A stretch of 64,000 bases of DNA from Bacteroidales bacterium (lineage in GTDB: Bacteria; Bacteroidota; Bacteroidia; Bacteroidales; P3), in contig JAFZPH010000044.1 in NCBI GenBank assembly GCA_017550405.1, positions 1 through 64,000 on the forward strand, written 5' to 3'. The notes under the pieces were generated by a model. That model saw nothing but the letters and a program-made list of their open reading frames with translations, did no database searches and was not told the origin of the DNA. Both the position numbers and the translations under genes were made by a program. This document shows positions 44,633 to 53,588 of this stretch, piece after piece (within the stretch, counting starts at the first letter, position 1; every line of letters begins with the position of its first letter).

Positions 44633-47088
44633 TACCGTCCTTCACCGACCGATTCCTCGGTGGCACCGGTCTTGGCACGGCTTTCGAGCTCCATCTTGCC
44701 GAAGCGCAGTGTGGCGCCAAAGGTGATGTAGCGGCTGTTCCACTTGTTAATGAAGGTAGAGCTGTAGTAGGGATTGTCCGTGGAGGAGCCCCAGTTGTTC
44801 CAGTTGAAGATGTCGTTGCAGTTGAGGTAGAGGGAGAGTTTGCGGTTGAAGAAGTCGGCACTGGCACCGAGGTTGATGCCTTTGCGAGGTTCGCTGATAT
44901 TCATCAGGCCCCATGGGCTGATGGAGCGGCTGCTGTAGTCGCCGGAGACAAAGAGCTCTACTTTCTCCCACAGCTTGGTCCATATTTTGAGGCGGACATT
45001 CCACGAGGGCATACCCTTCTCGGTCCATTCGTCCGGCCTCACCTGGAGCCGGTACCAGCGATAGGCCACGCCGCCATTGAGTCGCACATTGAAGAAGCCC
45101 GAGGGGCGGTACATGACGTTGAAATTGAGGTCGGCATTGCGGGTGTCGCCCACGTTGTAGGGCTTGGAGTAGTTTACTACACGGCCGAAGAAAGCGACGT
45201 AACGGGCATCGGGGAGATTGCCGAATCGGTTGTTTTCAGCCCTGTAGGAGCTTGAGATGCCCACGGAACCGAATTTGTCGAAGTATTTACTCCACGATGC
45301 ATCGATATTGTGGGAGTGGGAGGGCTGGAGAAGCGGGTTGCCGGTTGAAAAGCTTTCGATGCCATAGGATTCGTATTTGCTCAGTCTTTCGGCTGAGGGG
45401 TGGGAGGTGCGCATGGTGTAGCTGAGGCTGAAGTTGTGCATGTCCTTGGTGCGGTAGCTCATGTGGATAGAGGGGGAGGCGGAGAGGGGGTGGGTGACGG
45501 TGTCGTATTGCGGCAGACCTTCGTGGCGTGAGGAGCTGTAGGCTAAGTTTCCGCGCATGCCCAGTTTAAGGGTGAAGCCACCCCATTTGCGTTGCCATGT
45601 GACATAGGCCGCCAGAGAGTGATCGCGGGAGTAGTTGGAGTCGGACCGCAGAATGTCGCAATAGTAGTTGCCGGAGGCGTCGAGGGTGTCGCGCAGATAG
45701 AGCTCATGGCCGAAACTCATATTCAAGTCCACTCCGGTGGATATTTCGCCCTGCTCGCTGTAGGGGAGGGAGTAGTCGAAGCCAATAGAGCCGTTGCCGT
45801 TAAGGTCGTTGCTGTTGACGCGGTGGTCGTAGCTCATTTGGGGTTGAAAGGTGTAGTGCTGCCAGCTGGTGCTCTTTTCTCCCCATCCCCACCAGTTGCC
45901 GCTGGCGTTGATGGAGTATTGGTGTCCCTTGTTGTTGAATTTGTGTGTGAACCACATCCCGCCGAAACCACCGCTGTTGCGGTTCAGTTCTTGCGAATGG
46001 CTTATGCTGCTGAAGTCGTGGGGGGTGCCTTGCAGGTCGTAGTCGGTGCGGATGGTGGTGTCGTTGCTCTCTTCGCTGTTCCAGCTGGGGTAGGAGCCGA
46101 ACCAGCCACTGATGCTGTTCATCGAGTCAAACTCGTAGCTGGCGTTGAGGTTGATCCACATATTGTGGTGAAACGATTTGTTGAGGCTGTTGGAGCTCCA
46201 TTTGCGTGCGGTGTCCATGTTGTCGTGCAGCATGGTGCCTGATGTGGTACTGTTGCGGGAGATATTGGAGCCGTTGTAGCTGACGTAGGCACTGATATGG
46301 AATTTCTCGTTGCTGTAGACGTATGAAAGCCAAGGGGAGATGGAGGGGCGCGACGAACCGTTGGCGCCGAAACTGATAAAGGAGTTTTTCAGCATTTTCT
46401 GGTTGGTGACGATGTTCACTACCGGGCCGCTGCCGCCGTAGCGTGCCGAAGGGTTGCGGATAACCTCGATGCGGTCGATGCTGTTGGCCGGGAGCGTTTT
46501 GATGTATTGTTTCAATGCCTCACCCTCCAAGTGCGATGGGCGGTCGTTGATCCACACTGTCACTGACGAGCCGTTGAGGGTGACATTACCCTCCACGTCC
46601 ACCTCCACGCCGGGGGCGTTCTGCAGGGCGTCGCTGGCGTTGCCGGTCTGAATGCTGGCGTCCTCGCTCACGTTGTAGAGGTCCTTCTCGCCGTCGACAG
46701 CGTACATGGGTTTCTCACTCACAATCTTTACTACGTCAAGCAGCATGGCACCCTCGCTCAGTGTGGTGGTGCCCATGTCGATTTGGCCGAGCCCTGTGGG
46801 GCCGCCGTTGCGGGTGTTGGGAACATCAACGAACAGGGTGGCGTAGCCCATGGCCGAGAATCGGAGGATGGTGGCGACGGTGTCGTTCTTCAAGGTGTAT
46901 ACGCCTTTCTGGTCCGTCACGGTACCACGGATAAAGGTGCTGTCGTCCGCCCGCAGCATGGCAACATTGGCGTACATCACCGGCTGGCCGTCCTTTCCTT
47001 TCAATAGTCCGGTGACCAGATGCTGTGCGCTGATGCTGGCGTTGCCGCCCAGCAACAAGATGATGGCTATCAGAGTGAGTTTTTTCAT
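44632..47088 (-). CDS. Outer-membrane beta-barrel protein, TonB receptor-like
   Basis: An 818-residue outer-membrane protein of the TonB-dependent, OMP_b-brl_3-like family. A signal peptide (to about residue 22) precedes a carboxypeptidase-regulatory-like domain (residues of about 24-110), a plug domain (about 115-220, with NAPGVEVDVEGNVTLNGSSVTVWINDRPSHLEGEAL-type features) and a long C-terminal barrel. Members lack a known substrate. It ends in a polar tail after the last barrel strand (TLRFGKMELESRAKTG), longer than usual. It stands alone, with a -7 box at 47210-47217 and a leader of about 115 nt. Confidence 0.88.
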   Translation of the reverse strand: MKKLTLIAIILLLGGNASISAQHLVTGLLKGKDGQPVMYANVAMLRADDSTFIRGTVTDQKGVYTLKNDTVATILRFSAMGYATLFVDVPNTRNGGPTGLGQIDMGTTTLSEGAMLLDVVKIVSEKPMYAVDGEKDLYNVSEDASIQTGNASDALQNAPGVEVDVEGNVTLNGSSVTVWINDRPSHLEGEALKQYIKTLPANSIDRIEVIRNPSARYGGSGPVVNIVTNQKMLKNSFISFGANGSSRPSISPWLSYVYSNEKFHISAYVSYNGSNISRNSTTSGTMLHDNMDTARKWSSNSLNKSFHHNMWINLNASYEFDSMNSISGWFGSYPSWNSEESNDTTIRTDYDLQGTPHDFSSISHSQELNRNSGGFGGMWFTHKFNNKGHQYSINASGNWWGWGEKSTSWQHYTFQPQMSYDHRVNSNDLNGNGSIGFDYSLPYSEQGEISTGVDLNMSFGHELYLRDTLDASGNYYCDILRSDSNYSRDHSLAAYVTWQRKWGGFTLKLGMRGNLAYSSSRHEGLPQYDTVTHPLSASPSIHMSYRTKDMHNFSLSYTMRTSHPSAERLSKYESYGIESFSTGNPLLQPSHSHNIDASWSKYFDKFGSVGISSSYRAENNRFGNLPDARYVAFFGRVVNYSKPYNVGDTRNADLNFNVMYRPSGFFNVRLNGGVAYRWYRLQVRPDEWTEKGMPSWNVRLKIWTKLWEKVELFVSGDYSSRSISPWGLMNISEPRKGINLGASADFFNRKLSLYLNCNDIFNWNNWGSSTDNPYYSSTFINKWNSRYITFGATLRFGKMELESRAKTGATEESVGEGR

Positions 47089-47209
47089 GGGTGTATTGTA
47101 TTATGCATATAATCCTTTATTTACGGCAAAGGGCAAAGGACTTGGGGTTTGTGTCTTTTGTATCGGCAGCCCCATTCCATTCGACACCTTTGTTACTGTT
47201 TAGAAATTG

Positions 47210-47217
47210 CAAAAATA
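47210..47217 (-). promoter_or_regulatory. -7 promoter box, OMP gene
   Basis: The minus strand reads TATTTTTG, matching TAnnTTTG, about 122 nt before the OMP start codon. Confidence 0.55.
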
Positions 47218-47471
47218 CAACTTTTTTTTCAATTGGTTGATTATTTCGAAGTGTTTCCGGGAAATCCTTCCCGCATGCTGACGCGAACAGCCATCTGCCT
47301 TTTGACCGACCGGGGACGTGACACCAGCTGCCTGGCGCCTTTTTCCCGGGTGTTTCCTCTCCACGTTTCGGGGCATGGCAGAGGGTGTACGTGGCGTGTC
47401 GGAACCCATTGCCGGGGAGGTGGGAATTGTTTTTATTGTTAATATTTTCATGATATTCGAAAAAAAAGTGC

Positions 47472-47479
47472 TATCTTTG
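47472..47479 (+). promoter_or_regulatory. -7 promoter box, nqr operon
   Basis: TATCTTTG, followed by a leader of about 190 nt before nqrA. No clear -33 box is seen at the 19-nt position. Confidence 0.6.
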
Positions 47480-47675
47480 CAGCGCTGAATAGTGTTGAGG
47501 TATGGGTGCAAGGGTTTATAGAGTAAAGAGATGCAAGGCAGGCTTGCTAAGAGTACAAGGATGAAATTATGTGGGAACGGCCTGCAGGGCGTCTGTTTTG
47601 CCCCTTGTGGCCGGAAAGCGGCGGGCACGGAAGTGGCACCGTTTTATTTGGATAGAGAACTAAATTAGTATTGAT

Positions 47676-49097
47676 ATGATAAAAATAAAGAAAGGCCTCG
47701 ATTTGCCGATAGAGGGTGTGGCGGACTGTCGCGTGAGCGATGCCCGCGACATCGCCCTTTATGCCGTGAAGCCTACCGACTATGTGGGGTTGGTGCCCCG
47801 CCTGTTGGTGGCCGAAGGCGACAAGGTGTCGGCAGGCGATGCACTGTTTTGCGACAAGAATGACGTCAGCCTTCGTTTTGTCGCCCCCGTCAACGGGGAG
47901 GTGTGCGCTGTGGTAAGAGGCGAGAAACGCAAGCTGCTGGCCGTGGTGGTAAAGGCTGACGGCAGTCAGGTGCAACGGCCTGCCGAGGCACCTGTGGCTG
48001 TGGACGGCGACTTGAAGCAGCGTATGCTGGATGCCGGGCTGTGGAGCCTGCTCCGCCAGCGTCCGTTCGGCACGGTGGCCAACCCCGCCGGCAAGGCCAA
48101 GGCGATAGTGGTGAGTTGCTTCGACAGCGCCCCGCTGGCACCGGACTACGATTTCGCCCTGCAGGGAAGAGAGCGCGAGCTGTGCGACGGTCTTGAGGCA
48201 TTGGCTTCGCTGACCGAGGGCACAGTATTTGTCACGTTCCGTCCCGGGCAGCGACTGGCCAAGGTGGTGGAGCAGCATGTGGCTTCGCATCAGAAGCGGG
48301 TCAGCGTCCAGTATTTTGAAGGACCCCATCCCGCAGGGAATGTGGGCACACAGATTGCCTGCCTCTGTCCCATCAACAAAGGCGAGACAGTGTGGACGAT
48401 GACTGCCCAGGATGTTGCAGTGCTGGGCGACTGGCTGCACACGGGTGTCTATCATCCCGAGCGCATGGTGGCCGTGGCCGGCCCCCAGACCAAGAATCCG
48501 CATTACTACCGCGTGATAGCGGGTGCCTGTGTGGAGAGTATCGTGGAGGCGCAGGTGCTCAATCCGGCTTATCCCATGCTGGACGGCGGGATGAAGGCTG
48601 AAGGTGTGCGCGTGGTGTCCGGCAACGTGCTGAGCGGTGAGCAGATTGCTCCCGACGGCTATCTGGGAGCCTACGACAGCCTGTTGACATTCCTGCCCGA
48701 AGGCGACTACTACGACTTTATGGGCTGGCTGTTGCCCGGCTTCAACAAGCATAGCTTCTCGCGCACTTTTGCGAGCGGTTTCGTGCCGCGCTGCATGGGC
48801 GGTCTGTATCAGATGCTGCCCGAGTTTATGCGGCCCAAGTTCGACACCAATCTGCACGGCGGAGTGCGTCCGCTGGTGTTTACAGGCAATTTCGAGCGGG
48901 TGTTCCCCTTCGACATCTATCCCTTGCAGCTGCTCAAGGCCTGCATCATCGGCGACATAGAGCTGATGGAGAAACTGGGCATCTACGAGGTGGAGCCGGA
49001 GGATTTTGCCCTGTGTGAGTATATCGACCCGTCGAAGACGGATATACAGCCCATTGTCCGACAGGCTTTGGAGACGCTGAGAAAGGAGGCTTTGTGA
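47676..49097 (+). CDS. nqrA: Na+-translocating NADH:quinone reductase subunit A
   Basis: NqrA is the peripheral cytoplasmic subunit that takes part in quinone binding in the six-subunit NQR sodium pump. The 473-residue protein begins with IKIKKGLDLPIEG and contains RFVAPVNGEV and the typical GQRLAKVVEQH and FLPEGDYYDFMGWLLPGFNKHSFSRTF segments. Its stop overlaps the start of nqrB by one base (tgATG). Confidence 0.96.
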   Translation: MIKIKKGLDLPIEGVADCRVSDARDIALYAVKPTDYVGLVPRLLVAEGDKVSAGDALFCDKNDVSLRFVAPVNGEVCAVVRGEKRKLLAVVVKADGSQVQRPAEAPVAVDGDLKQRMLDAGLWSLLRQRPFGTVANPAGKAKAIVVSCFDSAPLAPDYDFALQGRERELCDGLEALASLTEGTVFVTFRPGQRLAKVVEQHVASHQKRVSVQYFEGPHPAGNVGTQIACLCPINKGETVWTMTAQDVAVLGDWLHTGVYHPERMVAVAGPQTKNPHYYRVIAGACVESIVEAQVLNPAYPMLDGGMKAEGVRVVSGNVLSGEQIAPDGYLGAYDSLLTFLPEGDYYDFMGWLLPGFNKHSFSRTFASGFVPRCMGGLYQMLPEFMRPKFDTNLHGGVRPLVFTGNFERVFPFDIYPLQLLKACIIGDIELMEKLGIYEVEPEDFALCEYIDPSKTDIQPIVRQALETLRKEAL

Positions 49098-50293
49098 TGT
49101 TTGACAAATTAAGAAGCTTTATTGATAAGATTAAGCCTGACTTTGTGGCCGGCGGCAAGTTCGGCTGGCTGCAGAGCACGTTTGAGGCTTTTGAGACGTT
49201 CGCTTTCACGCCCAACACCGTGACCAAGCGCGGAAGCCATGTGCGCGACGGCGTCGACATGAAGCGTGCCATGATTACCGTGGTCATCGCTTTGGTGCCG
49301 GCACTGCTGTTCGGTATGTGGAATATCGGTTTCCAGACATCGTTGAACTCCATGGACTGGCCCTACGAACTGGGCACGGCCGCCAGCTGGTGGTACTGCC
49401 TGTGGTTCGGATTCCTGCGTATGCTGCCCTTGATAGTGGTGAGCTACGTGGTGGGCTTGGGCATTGAGTTTATGTTTGCCCAGATACGTCACCACGAGGT
49501 GAACGAGGGCTACCTGGTGACCGGGTTGATTATCCCGATGATTGTGCCGGTGACCACGCCCCTGTGGCAGCTGGCATTGGCTGTGGCCTTTGCCGTGGTG
49601 ATTGGCAAGGAGGTGTTCGGCGGCAGCGGAATGAATTTCCTCAACCCCGCACTGGTGGCCAGGGCATTCCTCTTCTTCAGCTATCCCACCCACATGTCGG
49701 GCGACAGTGTGTGGATAGCGGCCGACCTGTGGGGCACCGACGCCATTGCCGGAGCCACACCGCTGGGTGAGCTGGCGGCAGGCTCGTGGCCTTCGGACAC
49801 CGCCCTCGACATGTTCATAGGCATCGTGACGGGCAGCACCTGCGAGACATCGGTGATTGCCATCCTGCTGGGTGCCATCGTGCTGCTGGTGAGCGGCATA
49901 GGCAGCTGGAGGATTATGCTGAGTGTGGTACTTGGCGGTGGCATCATGGGACTGCTGTTCAACCTTATCGGTGCCAACAGCTATATGCAGCTGCCTTTCT
50001 ACTACCACTACTTGATGGGCGGATTTGCTTTCGGCGCAGTGTTTATGGCCACCGACCCCGTCACCTCGGCACAGACCAATGCAGGCAAATGGATATACGG
50101 TTTGTTGATAGGTGTCTTCGCCGTGTTGCTGAGGGTATTGAATCCTGCCTATCCCGAAGGAATGATGCTCAGCATCCTGCTGATGAACTGCTTCGCCCCG
50201 CTGATTGACCACTGCGTGGTGTCAAGGAATATCAAGAGAAGAGAGCGGAGAGGCTCCGCTGTCGAAAACACAAGAAAGGAGGTTGTGAGATGA
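49097..50293 (+). CDS. nqrB: Na+-translocating NADH:quinone reductase subunit B
   Basis: A 398-residue membrane subunit with about ten helices that carries covalent FMN and riboflavin in NQR. The flavinylation motif is AGATPLG (S/A-G-A-T), near residue 221. The SGMNFLNPALVARAFLFFSYP segment and MATDPVTSAQTNAGKW are also diagnostic. ATG 49097 shares a base with the nqrA stop. A C-terminal basic tail is unusual only in being rich in arginine. Confidence 0.96.
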   Translation: MFDKLRSFIDKIKPDFVAGGKFGWLQSTFEAFETFAFTPNTVTKRGSHVRDGVDMKRAMITVVIALVPALLFGMWNIGFQTSLNSMDWPYELGTAASWWYCLWFGFLRMLPLIVVSYVVGLGIEFMFAQIRHHEVNEGYLVTGLIIPMIVPVTTPLWQLALAVAFAVVIGKEVFGGSGMNFLNPALVARAFLFFSYPTHMSGDSVWIAADLWGTDAIAGATPLGELAAGSWPSDTALDMFIGIVTGSTCETSVIAILLGAIVLLVSGIGSWRIMLSVVLGGGIMGLLFNLIGANSYMQLPFYYHYLMGGFAFGAVFMATDPVTSAQTNAGKWIYGLLIGVFAVLLRVLNPAYPEGMMLSILLMNCFAPLIDHCVVSRNIKRRERRGSAVENTRKEVVR

Positions 50294-50922
50294 AAACCTT
50301 TAGCAACCGATATATGTTTATCTACTCGGCAGTGCTTGTCGCCGTCACGGCACTTATCCTTTCGGTGGTGTCGGTCAGTCTCAAGCCGCGGCAGGAACGC
50401 AACCAGGCCGTGGAGAAGAAACAGATGATACTGAAAGCCGCCGGCATTGCCGCCACCCCTCAGACTGCCGAGCAGCTGTATGCCGACAATATCAAGGAGG
50501 TGAACATTCTGGACCGTGACAGTCTGCCCGCCTATCTGTATGAGACAAGCTGCATCATCCCTGTGCGTGGAACAGGTCTTTGGGGGCCCATTTGGGGATA
50601 TATCTGTTTCAACGAAAACTGGGTGATTGAGGGAGCTGTCTTCGACCACAAAGGGGAGACCCCCGGTCTGGGCGGTGAGATTTCGACAGATGCCTTTGCA
50701 CGGCGTTTTGTCGGCAAGAGCTGCACCGACTCGCTGATGACCCGGTTTGTACCCATCGTGCTGAAGAAGCATGCCGACCCCGGCTCGCTCCATGAAGTGG
50801 ATGCTATCTCGGGCGGTACAATGACCAGCAACGGCGTGACGGCTATGCTTGAAGCCTGTCTGTCGCGATATGAAGAATATATGCTAACAAATGCGGGGAC
50901 TGAACTCCCCAGTGGAGAATAG
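50290..50922 (+). CDS. nqrC: Na+-translocating NADH:quinone reductase subunit C
   Basis: A 210-residue subunit with one N-terminal membrane helix (FIYSAVLVAVTALILSVVSV) and a periplasmic FMN domain. The flavinylation site is ISGGTMTSNGV near residue 175, the threonine being the FMN attachment site. It starts 4 nt before the nqrB stop (ATGA overlap). Confidence 0.95.
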   Translation: MKTFSNRYMFIYSAVLVAVTALILSVVSVSLKPRQERNQAVEKKQMILKAAGIAATPQTAEQLYADNIKEVNILDRDSLPAYLYETSCIIPVRGTGLWGPIWGYICFNENWVIEGAVFDHKGETPGLGGEISTDAFARRFVGKSCTDSLMTRFVPIVLKKHADPGSLHEVDAISGGTMTSNGVTAMLEACLSRYEEYMLTNAGTELPSGE

Positions 50923-50928
50923 AAAGCT

Positions 50929-51552
50929 ATGAGCACTAAGAATTTTGACTTAATAAAGATGCCGTTTAACAAGAACAATCCCGTCACCGTACAGGTGCTG
51001 GGTATCTGTTCCTGTCTGGCTGTTACGGCGCAGCTGAAGCCTGCTGTGGTGATGGCAATTTCGGTCACCGTGGTGGTGGCCCTGGCCAACCTAATCATCT
51101 CCCTGCTTCGCAATACCATCCCGCCGCGTATCCGCATCATCGTCCAGCTGGTGGTGGTGTCGATGCTGGTGGTGCTTGTCGACCAGGTGCTGAAGGCCTA
51201 CGTCTACGATGTCAGCAAGCAGCTGTCGGTCTTTGTGGGGTTGATTATCACCAACTGCATTGTGATGGGCCGTCTGGAAGCCTTTGCCATGAGCAATCCC
51301 CCGTTGCCCTCGCTATGCGACGGTATCGGCAACGGCCTTGGCTACAGTATCATCCTCGTTATCCTGGGGTTTGTGCGCGAGCTGTTCGGCAGTGGTAGCC
51401 TCTGGGGGTATCCTGTCATGGAGAGCTTGGGCTTCTACAACTTCGGCTACGAGAACAACGGTCTGATGATTATGCCGCCGATGGCACTTATCCTGGTCGG
51501 CATAATTATCTGGATTCAACGTACACGCAACAAAGATTTACAAGAGAATTAA
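50929..51552 (+). CDS. nqrD: Na+-translocating NADH:quinone reductase subunit D
   Basis: A 207-residue integral membrane subunit with six predicted helices, homologous to NqrE and to RnfA/E. Conserved segments include QVLGICSCLAVTAQLKPA and GLIITNCIVMGRLEAFAMSN, the cysteines of which take part in the Fe centre shared with NqrE. It follows nqrC by 6 nt. Confidence 0.95.
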   Translation: MSTKNFDLIKMPFNKNNPVTVQVLGICSCLAVTAQLKPAVVMAISVTVVVALANLIISLLRNTIPPRIRIIVQLVVVSMLVVLVDQVLKAYVYDVSKQLSVFVGLIITNCIVMGRLEAFAMSNPPLPSLCDGIGNGLGYSIILVILGFVRELFGSGSLWGYPVMESLGFYNFGYENNGLMIMPPMALILVGIIIWIQRTRNKDLQEN

Positions 51553-51582
51553 TACCCGCGGTGTTTCGCCGCACTATAGAAC

Positions 51583-52194
51583 ATGGAATACATCAATATC
51601 TTCATCAAGTCTATCTTTGTAGACAATATGATTTTCGCCTTCTTCCTGGGCATGTGCTCCTATCTGGCAGTGTCGAAGACGGTGAAAACCTCGGCGGGCC
51701 TGGGCATTGCAGTCACCTTTGTGTTGATTATCACTGTGCCTATCAACTGGCTTGTCAACAAGTACTTTCTTGCTCCGGGAGCCTTGGCATGGATTAGCCC
51801 TTCGTTGGCCGGGGTCGACCTCTCGTTCCTCAGCCTCATCATGTTCATAGCGGTTATCGCCGCTATCGTGCAGATGGTGGAGATGATAGTGGAGAAGACG
51901 TCGCCTGCGCTGTACAACTCGCTGGGTATCTTCCTCCCCCTTATCGCCGTGAACTGTGCTGTGATGAGCGGCTCGCTCTTCATGCAGGAACGCGCCTACA
52001 ACTTCGGCGAGGCTGTCAGCTTTGCAGCGGGCAGCGGCATCGGCTGGTTTCTGGCCATTGTGGCCATTGCCGCCATCCGCGAGAAACTGCGCTACAGCCA
52101 TATTCCACCGGCATTGAAGGGAGTGGGCATCACGTTTATCATCACCGGCCTTATGGGTCTGGCATTCATGAGTTTTATGGGTATTAAACTATAA
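51583..52194 (+). CDS. nqrE: Na+-translocating NADH:quinone reductase subunit E
   Basis: A 203-residue integral membrane subunit, partner of NqrD. It has [25 protein letters not shown] at the start and [20 protein letters not shown], both highly conserved; the cysteines there match those that hold the membrane Fe centre. The start ATG 51583 follows nqrD by 30 nt. Confidence 0.95.
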   Translation: MEYINIFIKSIFVDNMIFAFFLGMCSYLAVSKTVKTSAGLGIAVTFVLIITVPINWLVNKYFLAPGALAWISPSLAGVDLSFLSLIMFIAVIAAIVQMVEMIVEKTSPALYNSLGIFLPLIAVNCAVMSGSLFMQERAYNFGEAVSFAAGSGIGWFLAIVAIAAIREKLRYSHIPPALKGVGITFIITGLMGLAFMSFMGIKL

Positions 52195-52218
52195 CCCGGA
52201 CAAATACAAACAATCGAT

Positions 52219-53517
52219 ATGGCTACAACAATACTTACCGCGCTAATTGTCATCGTTGTCGTTATCCTGCTCTTGGTGGCTTTGCTGCTCTTTCTGCGTG
52301 CCAAGCTTATACCGCAGGGCAACGTCACCATTACCATCAACGACGACAAGAAACTGACCGTACCCACGGGCAACACACTCATCTCCACGCTTGCCGAGCA
52401 GAAGATTTATCTGCCCTCGGCATGTGGCGGCAAAGGCTCGTGCGGGCAGTGCAAATGCCGTGTGCTTGAAGGCGGCGGATCCATCCTCCCGACAGAGGTG
52501 GGTTTCTTCACTCGCAAACAGATACAGGACCACTGGCGCCTGGGTTGCCAGGTGAAGGTGAAAGAGGATCTCAAGATTGCCGTGCCGCAGTCTATTCTCA
52601 GCATCAAGGAATATGAGTGTACGGTGATTTCCAACCGCAATGTGGCTACCTTTATCAAAGAGTTCAAGGTGCAGCTGCCTCCAGGCGAGCACATGGATTT
52701 CGCCCCCGGCTCGTATGCCCAGATTAAGATTCCCAAGTTCAACATCAGTTATGCCGATTACGACCGCGGCTTGATAGGGGAGGAGTATGTGCCGGCATGG
52801 GAGAAATTCAATATGTTCTCGCTGCGTTGTGTGAACACCGAGCCTACGGTGCGTGCCTATTCCATGGCCAACTACCCCGACGAGGGCGACGTGTTCATGC
52901 TTACCGTGCGTATCGCCACGCCCCCATTCAAACCCGACCGCTCGGGCTTTATGGATGTCAATCCCGGCATCGCTTCGTCCTATATCTTCTCGCTCAAGCC
53001 GGGCGACAAGGTCATCATGTCCGGTCCTTACGGCGAGTTCCATGTCAAGGAGCACCCTGCCGACATGGTGGACAAGCCCGAGATGATATGGGTTGGCGGT
53101 GGTGCCGGTATGGCCCCGCTGCGTGCCCAGATTATGCACATGACCCGCACGCTGCACACTACCGACCGCGCCATGCACTACTTCTATGGTGCCCGTGCGC
53201 TGAACGAGGTGTTCTATCTCGACGACTTCCACCAGTTGGAACGTGATTTCCCCAACTTCCATTTTCATCTGGCGCTCGACCGTCCCGACCCCGCTGCCGA
53301 TGCTGCTGGCGTGCCCTATACCGCCGGCTTCGTGCACAACGTCATGTACGACACTTACCTCAAGGACCATCCCGCCCCCGAGGATATCGAGTACTACATG
53401 TGCGGACCGGGACCCATGAGTTCGGCGGTGGTCAATATGCTGGACAACCTGGGCGTGGCACCCGAAAACATCCTGTACGACGATTTCGGCGGCGGTGCCC
53501 CTGCCGGTAAAAAATAA
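52219..53517 (+). CDS. nqrF: Na+-translocating NADH:quinone reductase subunit F
   Basis: The NADH-oxidising subunit, 432 residues. It has one N-terminal membrane helix, a ferredoxin-like [2Fe-2S] domain (CGGKGSCGQC at about residues 71-80, with a fourth cysteine near residue 112), an FAD domain with RAYSMANYP, and an NADH domain with GGGAGMAPLRAQ and YYMCGPGPM. It completes the nqr operon and is followed after an octamer spacer by sdhC. Confidence 0.96.
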   Translation: MATTILTALIVIVVVILLLVALLLFLRAKLIPQGNVTITINDDKKLTVPTGNTLISTLAEQKIYLPSACGGKGSCGQCKCRVLEGGGSILPTEVGFFTRKQIQDHWRLGCQVKVKEDLKIAVPQSILSIKEYECTVISNRNVATFIKEFKVQLPPGEHMDFAPGSYAQIKIPKFNISYADYDRGLIGEEYVPAWEKFNMFSLRCVNTEPTVRAYSMANYPDEGDVFMLTVRIATPPFKPDRSGFMDVNPGIASSYIFSLKPGDKVIMSGPYGEFHVKEHPADMVDKPEMIWVGGGAGMAPLRAQIMHMTRTLHTTDRAMHYFYGARALNEVFYLDDFHQLERDFPNFHFHLALDRPDPAADAAGVPYTAGFVHNVMYDTYLKDHPAPEDIEYYMCGPGPMSSAVVNMLDNLGVAPENILYDDFGGGAPAGKK

Positions 53518-53544
53518 CAAGTGTCCCTTGACGGTAAATAAAGT

Positions 53545-53584
53545 CACTAACACATTAACACGTTCAATAATTAACACATTTAAG
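53545..53584. repeat. Octamer array in nqrF-sdhC spacer
   Basis: Five octamers (CACTAACA, CATTAACA, CGTTCAAT, AATTAACA, CATTTAAG) run to 4 nt before the sdhC ATG. The words resemble those of the array at 63681-63744, which also abuts a start codon. Confidence 0.55.
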
Positions 53585-53588
53585 AAAT

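Larger units (their letters stand above)
47089..47675. other. Divergent intergenic region before nqrA
   Basis: 587 nt with back-to-back promoters: TATTTTTG on the minus strand (47210-47217) for the OMP gene and TATCTTTG on the plus strand (47472-47479) for nqr. Between them is a GC-rich stretch without a gene. The nqr leader of about 190 nt contains a 20-codon frame (ATG 47502 to TGA 47564) and self-complementary GC-rich segments near 47580-47640. Confidence 0.6.
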
